From Pterobdella sp. o SKG-2022 (Eukaryota > Annelida > Clitellata > Hirudinida > Piscicolidae), in assembly GCA_964035795.1 (NCBI GenBank), contig OZ038324.1:1257524-1321523 (forward strand): 64,000 nt of DNA, in the 5' to 3' direction. Below, in pieces: positions 24,124 to 34,900 of this stretch. Position numbers and translations under genes: made by a program. The notes under the pieces were generated by a model that had not been told where the DNA came from, did no database searches, and saw only the letters and a list, made by a program, of their open reading frames with translations. Positions within the stretch are counted from its first letter, which is position 1. Every line of letters starts with the position of its first letter.

Positions 24124-27100
24124 TTAAAAGTCGAGTGTTTTCTCAATAATTTTTTTCAGGCGTTTTGTGTCCACTTGTGTGATGACGCAGTGGTTGCAGT
24201 CGTTTGAGTCTTCCTTTTCCACCGTCAACTTCTCTCCTTTGGCATCTAGTTGCAGTACCTGATCAATAAAAGAATATAGCACGGTGTTTCAGAATTTTCA
24301 TCATGATATTAATCATTATAACAACACGTTGAAGAACTTTATGCATCTCTTCAAAACCATAGAAGTCATTTCAATTTTTAACATAAAATTCAAAAAGCTT
24401 TAGATAAATTTTTTCAAAATTTCATACTGAAAATTATAAACAAGACTTTAAAATACACATTATGAGGGCACTAACACATTTTCTGCACTCGGTCACAATC
24501 TTGTCGTCCGCCACTATTGCCGCAGCCAACTCGTCAAAGAAAGGCCAGTTCAGTCTGCGTCGATTAGCCACCCGGTGAGATAATCCACACATGTGGAAAA
24601 ATCGACATTTCTTGGAGTTCTTTGCCAAAAGTGTGTGGTACCAATCCTGAAGTAATAATCAATATTCAATTTTTTCCTCGGCTTTTTTTCTGACTTATCC
24701 AATCATTGTTACGTATAACCCATAGAAGCAAACATTTCACTTATATTGCTTGAACTCTTAGCAGATTCGATGCGAGAGCAAAGTGAAAAGCAGTAATTAT
24801 TTACGCATTTACGTACTTCAAACTGTGCCAGAGCACAAGCAGCACGGTAATGAGCTAAAGATTTTCGGGTCTGTCTCAATTTCAACCTAAGTAATACCTC
24901 ACATTTGTTTTTGAGAATGGGCTCGGGTATGGCACGTGATTCTCTGAACTAATCGAGATTTTGCCTTTTTTTACTGCCAAGGGTGCCAAGCTCTGACCAA
25001 AAGATTGCCTATTTTAAGTAAATCCAATGTGTGTCCACATTGGAAAAAGAATCAGGATATGCGTCTACAAGCTTGTCTTCTAATCTTTGGCAATCTATTT
25101 TTTGAAGATCAGGTATATTCACCTTACTCACATCAATTTTTTTTGATTTTATGCGCTGTTGATAAAATGGCTTTGGTTGAAGAAAGAAAGGCCATGATTG
25201 GAATCCCAGTCAGCACTGTGATAGGACCTAGTGTCAACCCCCTCGGATTTGTGTCTAGTTCTAATGAAAACTAAATCAAGTTGAGACTCGTTTTTGGCGT
25301 GGATAAAACCAAGACACCTTCCGATAAAGTTTGCCAGGAAAAAATAATTATTCGTAACGCAAAGTTTGTTTCTGTTACAAAATTCCAAAAGTCTTTGACC
25401 ATTCTCATTCATTTTTCTTACAAGTTTTGTGGTCAGCACCAACTCAGACATTCATATCACCAAGAAGGATAACACGTTCACAAGGAGATACTTTTCTCAT
25501 AGTATTCTCAGCTAGTTTATAGAAACCCTTTTTTATTTCAACAGCCGCATCAAGAGTAGAAGCATAGGCACTAATAACTCACAGCAAAAGGGGTTTGACA
25601 ACTGCTTATCAGTCTGTTTGCAATTGCAAAATCTGTACCGTAGACCCACGGTTTATCAACTGTTTTTCAAAATCAGAAAAAGATGAAGTTTACTTTTCTT
25701 ATCACACCAGTGACAGCGGAAGAACCCATCTCGTGGTGCCGGCTTTGCACTTCAACAGAAGTGTCAAAGAGGCCACGTCAGCTTCCAACCAAAAAGCATT
25801 TTGAGAATCCATCCATCATTTTTCACTGCTCACCAAAAGTCACAAACAACTCTTTTGGTACTCGCTCCATTGATTGTCGAAAGAGTCTTTGGAAATTGGC
25901 GCTAAACAACAACAACAACCAGCACCAGCAATTCGGGTTTCTTGAAGCGCTGTAATATCAAAATGACGTTGTGACAGTTTTGAATCAATAATGGCCGTCT
26001 TGCGAATTTGGGGATGACCTGAAATTGGTTTTACATTGATACCAGCTGTCATTGATCTCACATTCCATGTAGCAAACATTATTCTATTTTTCTTTCAAAG
26101 TGAGCTATGAGCAGTAATATTAAATCACCTACTCTGACATTCTGTTGGTGAATTGAAGCACCTTACTGACCAGGTGCTGCCTGGTTTAAGCAGGTGGTAG
26201 ATTCCATGAGATTGAAAAATCTCTTCTACTGCAAAACGAATACTCTGGAGCCAGAATTTTATCACCATAATTCATGACTTATAACCGGTAAACTATCTCG
26301 TTTCAGGTTTTGTTTACTATGACAAACATTGACGCAGTTTTCCTCTGTTGTTCAAACAAGAATATGGAGTGAAAAAGCCCACGAACAAAATTAAGACAAG
26401 AGTTTTTTACTTTTTTGAAAGATATATCACATCGAGCCTCTTATAATGTCACCTTGAAAGCTAGCCAGCCTGATAATTAAGGTGAGAGAGGCTTGCATCT
26501 TTGCAGTCTGCTGGAGATCTAGTTTTGTGCAACCATTTGATTTTATCATTGTGTTGGTAATCGAACCAGGACTTAAAGCTGGTACCTTTCTAACGTTTTC
26601 AATACTACGCTAACCTGGCCAACACTGAAAATTGAGATCGTCGGACTTTACACTCCTCCTGGCTGTACTTCATTTTATTGTTTTATTTTTTAGGTTTTTC
26701 ACGTTCACGATATTTTGAACTTTAAAGATTGAATCCACGTTTTAAGAAATGTCTTCAACGAGAATTGTTTGATGCAGGCCATGCTGTCTTTTGCTCGGCA
26801 GGTATGAGCTCGAAATGATTCCAAGCCGTAATTTTTGTTAAAATGAAAATATTCATTAAGAACCCCAAAAAAATTTCAAAATGATTGATCTAGAACTTTA
26901 TTTAGTGACCTTGCCTCAAAAATCTACCAACCCCCAATCATACCAAGAAACTGATGTGTATATATGATGAAAATTGTGTTAATGTGTGTCTAATGATGAT
27001 GAAAGCAGTCAAAACTAATGAAGCTTACAAGTAATATATATCTCAAAATAGTAGTTAACGTTTAGTGTAATGTGTAATTGAAGTCAAGGGTATAGTGTGG

Positions 27101-30100
27101 TACATAGAAACTGGAAACATGATTGTAAACAAAATAAAAAGAATTCTTCACTGGCCATGGGCAGTTGAGAGGCGAGACTGAGGTCGTATGGGACTATGGT
27201 GAACGCCAGTTTTGAATCGAAAAGCGCCTTGAACGCTTGTGGATCTCTGAAAACATTCCATTCTGAATTGTTGGGTGCTGGACCTTTCACTGGAGTATCA
27301 TCATCAAGTACTATGAATTTTTATTTAGAAGTGAATATATTTACAGGTTATAAAATTGGAATCCATTATATTCAAGAAATGGTATTGAATAAAACATATT
27401 CATATAGAAAGCACTTACGAGTTTAAAGCAAATTAATGTACTTTTTTTTTCTAACCCCATCCTTCATGCCCACTTCTCTTATCCTACATGCTCCTCTCCC
27501 TCATTTTCCATGCCCTTCAGACCACTTTCCTCATTTTCCATGCCTCCATCTTTCATGCTCCATGCCCTCCCACCACATTTTTATGCCTTTCTACCTCATT
27601 TTTTATGCTCCCCCTCATCCTCCATGCCCCTCTTTTTCATCCTTTGAGCCCTTTACCTCATTTTCTATGCCCTTTTTTTCCTTTTTATGCTCTTTCCTTC
27701 ATACCCAATGTCCCCCTCATCCTCCATGTCTTCCGTAATTTTTCATGTTCCTTTATCTCTCCCTCCATGCCCCTCCCCTCATTCTTCATGCCCTCTTACC
27801 TCATCCTCCATACCCCTCCATCTCATTTAATTGAACATTTTTTCATAGAGCCCTAAATGACACCAACAAAATCCAACTTCAAGCACACCAACTCACCATT
27901 GATACAGCCTGCAGCAATGACAATGTGCTTGAGACATTTGATACAATCCATGTCGTCCTTCATAGCCAGTGCCAGGTTGGTCAGAGGGCCGGTGCATATA
28001 AGGGTGACTTGGGTCTGGTGAGCAGCTGCCAGCTCTATGATCTTTTCGTGGGCTAGCTCCTCTTTGATGTATTGTAGGAAACTGAATTTTTTGTCTCTCT
28101 CTATGTTGCAAAAATGTTCCCCTAACCCATCCCTCCCAAATTCGTTGGTGAGTTCAGTTTCCTTTTCAGAAAAGTTTTTGTTTTGTCCTTGATAGACAGG
28201 AATCTATAGATTTTTCACAAAAGTATTTTAGAAATTAAAGTTAAAATTTATATAGCATAAGCAAATAGGCATACTAACGATGCTTTGTAAGTGAACAATG
28301 CTCGAAATACCATTAAAGTAATGAGACTTGAAATTACATTCAATTTGAAGATACATTGGAAAATTTTTTATTTCAAATGAAGCTTTTGGGAAACTTTATT
28401 TTATCATCAGGTTGATTCAACTTAACTTTTCATTTAAATGAATTTTTCATTTAAATAAACCTGATGATGCCGGTCCCAAGCCCGGTTGAAAAAGGAGGAT
28501 TTTTTGGCAAGGGTTAGCAACTTCATTTTAGATCCAAGTTACAAAAACACCAACAAGGAAAAACATAGAAAGTTTGTCTTGGGAAGAAATAGACCTGCAT
28601 CAGGAAGTCTTATGACGCTGGGTGATAAAAGCCGAAAAGGAGCCATTCATCGAAGTTCATCTTCTCAACCAAGGCAATCTTGAGCTTAGATACATGGAAT
28701 GTTTTGACCATGTAAACTGCAAAGAAAAAAGCACGAGTAGCAGCAGAAATAAGGAACTACTATTACGATATCCTTGGCATTAATGAATCAAGATGGACAG
28801 GTAGATGGCAGAAGCTGCTCATAATAGGAAAAAGACTACTGTTTTCCGGTCATGAAAAAGACAAAACATCTTATCCAGTGAGATCGCATGCTCTCCAAAG
28901 AAGCTCAGAAAGTGTTTATCGAATAGGGAGCCTATAGTCCATGCATCATCACAGCCTCATTCACAACAAACCATAAAAATTTCAGTTTAAACATTGTTCA
29001 AGGCTACGCTCTAAAAAACAACGGTAATGACGAGATCAAAGACCAGTTCTCTAACAGGTTGCAAGCTTCCACCAACACCTTCCCAATTAAAAATGTCATT
29101 TACGTAATGGGTGACTTCGAAAGTTGGTAATGACAATAGAGGCTATAAAGAAGTTATGGGAAACAAGGCCTCGTTGTGATGAATGATAATGGAAAAAGAT
29201 TTACAAATATTGGGATTGGCGGTACAATCTTTGTACACAAGAACATCTTCTTGGCCACCAAAACATCACCTGATCGTTCCATAAAATACCAGGTTGACCT
29301 TATTTGCATATTAAGAATGTTTAGAAGAACTATACAATAAGTTGAAGTCAAGAGAGATGCGGACGTAGCCACAGAGCACCATCTCGTCACTTCCAAGTAA
29401 AGCTGCTGCTGAAACAGAATTTGAAAAGAGAGACTTGTCAACGTATATTGCTTAACAGCTGGCTATTGAAAAACGCAGGCAAGTTGGAGAAATTTAGGTT
29501 CACTCTTTTCAATAGGTTTCTTTTTTGTAAAAAACTTCTTGATGAAGAAACCATTGGCCAACAATGGAAGGAGGTCAGAGACGCTGTTTTTTCAACATGC
29601 AAAGGGGTACTTAAATACAAAACCACACGTGTGTGGCTATCATCAGAGACCTCAAACAAAATAAAAGTCAAGAAACAGAAGAAATCAGGGTTCAACATTA
29701 GTAGCACAAAAACAGAAAAAGACGGTGCTCAAAAAGCCTACTCCAACACCATCAGAGTTGTGAAGAAAAGTATCAAAGCGGACAAGAAAAACATTTTGAA
29801 TCAGCTAGCTTCAGAAGCTGAAGAAGTTGCTTGAATTGGAAACATGAAAACTCTCTACAACACTATGAATACCCTTTGTGAAGGTCTCCAAGCCGGATGA
29901 ACTCGTGATAAGCAAATAAATTATTCAAGAGGAAGGAAAAAAAACAGTTCTCTGATGATGGTATAAAATATATCGAAAAGCTTCTTTAAGATAAAATATT
30001 CTAATATTGTCGTGTTTTTATGATTCACAGATGAAGAGCATTTCGAAGAGCTGCTTAATCGACCAGCCCCCCAAGACCCATTGGTCATCAAGCCAACAGA

Positions 30101-31748
30101 GAAAGATCTGCCAATAGAAGGCAAGAAAGCTACGAAAAAAGAGATCCGAAAAACAATTTAACAGCTCAAGTCAAACAAAGCAGCTGAACCAGATGAAATA
30201 TCTGCTAAGGCATTAAAACTCACCCAGATATCTTGGTCAAGCTATACCATTCCTTTTAAAAATTTTGACTAGTGAACATGTTTCATTGGAGTGGAAAAAA
30301 GGCAACCTGATCAATCTCCCAAATAAAAAACGTCAGTCAATGCTCAAACTACCGGTGTATTGCGCTTTTGGCAGTGTCAGGCAACCTTGAACCAAATTCT
30401 TTGAAGTAGGATGAAGGACACTAATCTTTAGCTCCGAGATCATCAGACTAGCTTAAGAAAAAATCGATTCTGTGTGGATAAGATAGTAATATGTAGAATC
30501 ATATTGGAACAATCTCTTCAACGGAGTTTTCCGCTCTACGTTAGCTTTTTGGACTACGAGAAAGCGTTTGAGAGTGTGGATCGTGAATCATTATGGAAGC
30601 TTCTGGGACACTATGGAGGATCAAAAAAACTTAGAAAAATAATCAAAAGCTTTTATGAAAGTTTGGCTTGCAAAAACCATTCGACAAAACCGTTCCATGC
30701 TTATACTAGAGAGAGACAGGGTTGCTTACTGTCTCTATTACGGTTCTTGTTGGCTATTGACTGGATCATGACAACATCCACCGCACAAATGAAGAACGGT
30801 TTCTAATGGTCTTTTTTAACTCAAATGGACAATCAGGATTTCGCTGATGATCTAGCCCTTATTGTGCACACCCAAAAACAGATCCGAAAAAAAGCAAGCA
30901 CGGTAGCAAAAACCTCCAGCAGACTGGTTCAGGATCTACATCAAGAAAAAGGTAAAGTCTTTAAAATAAATACAGCCAATTCAATTTCTATCATGCTGAC
31001 AGAACAGCCGTTGAAAGAAGTGAAAAGCTTCACTTATCTTGACATTACCGTTGATATACAGAGAGGGACGGATGCAGACGTGAAAATAAGAATTGGAAAA
31101 GTCAGAGTAGTTTTTTGCAGCTAAAGAACAAGTGAGCATCTAGATCTTTCAAGCAGCATCAAGCTCAGACTGTTCAATTCTAATGTGAAATCAGTTCCGC
31201 AGCATAGAACGGTGTTCTACTACAGTGACGACTACATAAAAGATCTAGACATTCAGTAACACTTGTCTGAAAAAAAAGTATGTCAGATTTGCTGGCCGGA
31301 AACAATCAGATGCTGAAGTCAAGAAGACGATTTACACATAAAGACAGTTGAAAACACTTTACCAAGACAGAAACAGCTGGAGATCCTTCGTTGGTGGTCT
31401 ATGTTCCGGCCAGGGACAAACACATATTCAAGTCAGATTATGAAAATATATGTTTTCGAAAACCTTCGTTCGAAATAAAAAATTTCTTTTGGTTTCCTTC
31501 AAATTGAAACCTATAAAAGCTTCTGATACAAATGATTTATTATCGTATTTGAAAATGAATCTTACATCCAATCTGTTCCACTCTCTCAACAACCTCACTG
31601 CATTCTTGGCTGCCTGGAACACCTCCACATTCCCTCGACACACAGTCACAGCTAGGATTTCAAGGCTGGGGTTGTTTAAGAGGATGCTGAGGGCGAAGGA
31701 GTCATAAACGGCCATGTCGGCATCGAATATGATTTTCGTCTTCTCCAT
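24124..31748 (-). CDS. IUNH-family nucleoside hydrolase paralogue B (calcium site altered)
   Basis: Same plan as A and C: exons 31748-31566, 28203-27897, 27283-27156, 24646-24476 and 24258-24124, 307 residues. Landmarks: AVTVCRGN in exon 1, PVYQGQ and [14 protein letters not shown] in exon 2, SEWNVFRDPQAF in exon 3, FDELAAAIVADDKIV in exon 4. The calcium motif at residues 9-16 reads DADMAVYD: three of four aspartates remain and the first of the DD pair is tyrosine. The exon 3 end is the weak point: the only in-phase junction I find uses a GC donor (atg/gccagt at 27155), so either a GC-AG intron exists or splicing has failed. Intron 1 (3.4 kb) holds a near-complete LINE in antisense, intron 2 a C/T-rich repeat and intron 3 another LINE fragment. 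Stop to the IUNH A ATG is 504 bases. Confidence 0.88.
25090..26080 (-). mobile_element. LINE endonuclease fragment
   Basis: Minus-strand start MFATWNVRSMTAGINVK at 26079 with ALQETRIAG is the N-terminal half of an APE endonuclease; 25451-25149 gives the C-terminal half (MNENGQRLLEFCNRNKLCV, QLDLVFIR, TRSYHSADWDSNH). The catalytic SADxDSDH region reads SADWDSNH. The two halves are in different frames and the middle is decayed. It lies in intron 3 of IUNH B, same orientation. Confidence 0.78.
27440..27835. repeat. Degenerate pyrimidine-rich minisatellite (ctcattttccatgcccctc-like units)
   Basis: About 400 bases made of imperfect units of roughly 15-30 bases built on cctcattttccatgcccc. Positioned in intron 2 of IUNH B. 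On the gene's strand it is purine-rich. Confidence 0.75.
28455..31425 (+). mobile_element. RTE-like LINE, nearly full length but dead
   Basis: Begins near ccggtcccaagcccgg and carries an endonuclease start (a TWN-type motif at about 28692, then INESRWTG), GYALKNNG at 29000 and a VMGDF patch at 29107. The RT has SFLDYEKAFESVDRESLWKLL (30543), RQGCLLS (30717) and FADDLALI (30840), then FTYLDITVD and GTDADVKIRIGKV. These match the RTE-type family whose endonuclease is annotated in databases as craniofacial-development-protein-2-like. Many stops and shifts. It occupies intron 1 of IUNH B in antisense. Confidence 0.82.
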
Positions 31749-31815
31749 TCTCTCAGATGTTCAAATCACACACAAGTTACAAAAGCATTGTCGAACATAA
31801 ATATTTTTATTGATT

Positions 31816-31829
31816 GGTAACTAAGTAAC
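31816..31829 (-). promoter_or_regulatory. Shared upstream element of IUNH B
   Basis: Minus strand reads GTTACTTAGTTACC, 68 bases before the ATG; identical over 14 bases to the element before IUNH C. Confidence 0.65.
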
Positions 31830-31940
31830 TCATTGAAAATTAAATAACATTTAAAAGCGTTTTTAATTTAAATTTGGTCGAAAAAAAGCGAAAATATTTT
31901 TTATAAATATCTCAAATGTTTTCAAAATTCAAAGGCATTG

Positions 31941-34900
31941 TCAATCAGCTTTAACAATTTCGTCAAGAACTGCCGTGACTCGATTAGAATCAATTTGTAG
32001 GATTTTATTGATTTCACAATCTTCTTCTTCCTCAATCACCTCCATGTGCCCCTGGTGTTCTGTGCTCAGCTCTACGGCTGCCTTCTGGTGGGTGCCACAT
32101 TAGGATATTCATCTATCTATCTATCTATCTTTGTAAATAGTAAACTCAAAATGGAAAAGCAAACAATAGTGCAAAACCTCCTATATGCAGACGATATGGT
32201 TCTAATCAGCTCTAACTACGATGATCTAGAAGGCTTAATGAACTTAACAACAAATTATTTAGAACGTTTTGGTTTGAAAATTAATATTGAGAAAACAAAA
32301 AGAACGACGATAATACCGGAAAAAACTAATCTTTCAACAATTGCTCGCAGAATCAATAACATTGAAGAAGTCGAGCAATTCAAATATTTGGGAACCATTC
32401 TCACAAATGAAGTCAAGCTAGATGCAGAAATTGACGCTCATGTTAGCAAGGATTTAATGGCTTTTGGTTGTCTTAATAAACTGGTTTGGTATCAACCTTC
32501 AATCAAACACTAAAATCAGACTGTTCAAAGCACTGATACTCTCAGTTCTGATCTATGGTAGCGAGTCATGGGCTCCACTTAGTCATCAGGTTCAACGATT
32601 AAGTACATTTGTAAGTCGATTCTTGCGAATTATTTTTGACTTAACATTCTTCGACAAAACAAGAAATACCAAATTAAGACACCATGCTGACATTAATCGC
32701 GTTGAAACTATGCTACAACGAGGACGTCTCAAATGGCTTGGTTATGTTCAAAGAATTGAGAACACAAATTCACCAAAACAATTGCTTGTGAGTAAAATTG
32801 AAAGTGGTGAACGGATTCAAAAAAGGCAAAAACAATGATGGCATGATGTTATGAATGCAAATTTGAAAAGCCTAGATATGGTTTCAACTTGGAGAACAAA
32901 GGCTCTAGCAAGAAACGAATGACGAAACAATATACATTCAAAACTTAAAGAACTGACCAGTTTGAAAAAATGAATGCAAAACCCAAAAAATATTTCAAAA
33001 AAAAAACAAAGAATCAGAAAAAGGTCTAAAATGCTCTCATTTATATAAACTGTGCTCAAATAAGACTGGATTAGCAAATCACATCAGTCTTTGGCATACA
33101 AATGTCTTCCAGGAAACATCGATTTGTCAATCCTGCGGGAAACAATTCAAAAAAAAAGGAATGCCGAACCACATCAAAAAATGCCAAAAAATATTTTCAG
33201 CAACACATATTTATTCTGCACCTGCGTAAACGTGGATGAATGCAGCAGCAGAAGATTTATCTACCATCATTTATATTCAAAGCCCATTTTTTTCAGCTGA
33301 AAAGTTTTCTTCCAAGTGAGGCAGTCATGTGGGTCAATCTTCATCAAGTTGAACTTTTCCCGATCCTTCTTCAGCAGCTCCTCTCAAGTCATTTTGATTT
33401 TCCAAGTCTTTTATCATCATTCACCTCTATTCTCTGATTTTCGATATCCACTCTGAGTTACAAATTACATGACCGAACCACTTCAATCTGTGACAACGCA
33501 GCGCCATTTCTATGTCTTCAATGCCAAGTTTTGCATATGAATTTCTTGTTCTGATTCTATCTTCAACCTTGGCTTTGCAAATCCATCGGATCCTAGCGAG
33601 GTCATATAAAAATAGATTCAGTAGAGGTGTTGTTAACCTTCACGTTTTCGATGAATTCAGCATTTCCATGCATATTTTATAATTTTGACTTCTGGTTGTG
33701 CAAGGTAGATGAGGTGAGAAGTGGATGAAGTTAACTAATTTTACTCCAAACTTTTTATTTTCCATTTCATCGATCATCCCAATATGTTGCACAGACTTGA
33801 AAGCTACTTTCACATTTCTGACATTACTTCACCCTACTTTCATTCCTATCACTCCGAACGCAAACAATTTGTGTACTCCTACTTCCAATTCTTTTGGTGT
33901 CTCCCAAGGATCCTTTTTAAAACCCACACTCTTATCTCTTTATACCTCTCCTATAAGCGAGATCATGCAAAAGCCCTTTGATTTATACCATCAGTTTGCT
34001 GATGACATCACTCTTTATTGGGGCCTCTTATTTTGATCTCATCCCAGTTTCATTAAAATCTCTTAATATATCACCCAACTCAACTTTTGACTTTCTTACA
34101 ACCACTTTATGTTGAATTTAAAAAAAGTGAAGGGATTTTCGTTGGCAGTCCCATACTATTCTCTTACCCAATCTTGCACCGAAGTTACCTTTGAAGACAC
34201 TATCCACTTTCTAACTTCTAAACCCAAGGTACTAAGTGTAACTTTTGATATTAGCCTCAACTATACACACCTTGCCTTTCAGCTTATATTTGCATCCAAC
34301 TTTCATCTCCATGCGATAAAACGCAAAAAAAAAATCAATACTCAAGTCTCTACCCTCTAGCATTGCCGCTGCTTTAACTACCTTTTTAGTTTTTTCTACT
34401 ATTGTAACTCATTACTTTGCTGACTTCCGAACTGCTTTATACCCAAGTTGCAACTTCCCCAAAACCAGGTTGACAAAAACATTTTTTAAGCTGATTACTA
34501 TTCTTTTTCTCGCGCTTGCCTCGATCGCCTTCATTGGTTGCCGTCCCACTCAGCCCAGTTCAAGTTACTGTGGCTCAACGCTTGTATTCTATAGTATAAT
34601 CGGCTGGTTTATTTATATGAGTTTCTTTCTATCAGATAGACGCATAAATCTCTCAGGTTTTCAAATGCTGGTTTATGGCTGCACCAGCCTGTCTTTTCTA
34701 ACATTCTTTCATATTTCTCTCTATCACATTACCTCTCATTTATGGAATTCTCTTCCATTCAGCCTGCGTCTCTCATCTTTTCTTTTTCTATAGCCACATC
34801 TTCCTGCCCCAGTTCTTTCGACTATGCAAGCGCTTTGGCAGCAAGTCTAGTTTGCAAACTTTGCCCATTACAAATGAATTAATAATAATCTAGGGACTGA

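Noticed and set aside
27436..27856. Plus-strand Pro/His/Phe-rich frames
   Set aside because: Translations of a degenerate pyrimidine-rich repeat within an IUNH B intron.
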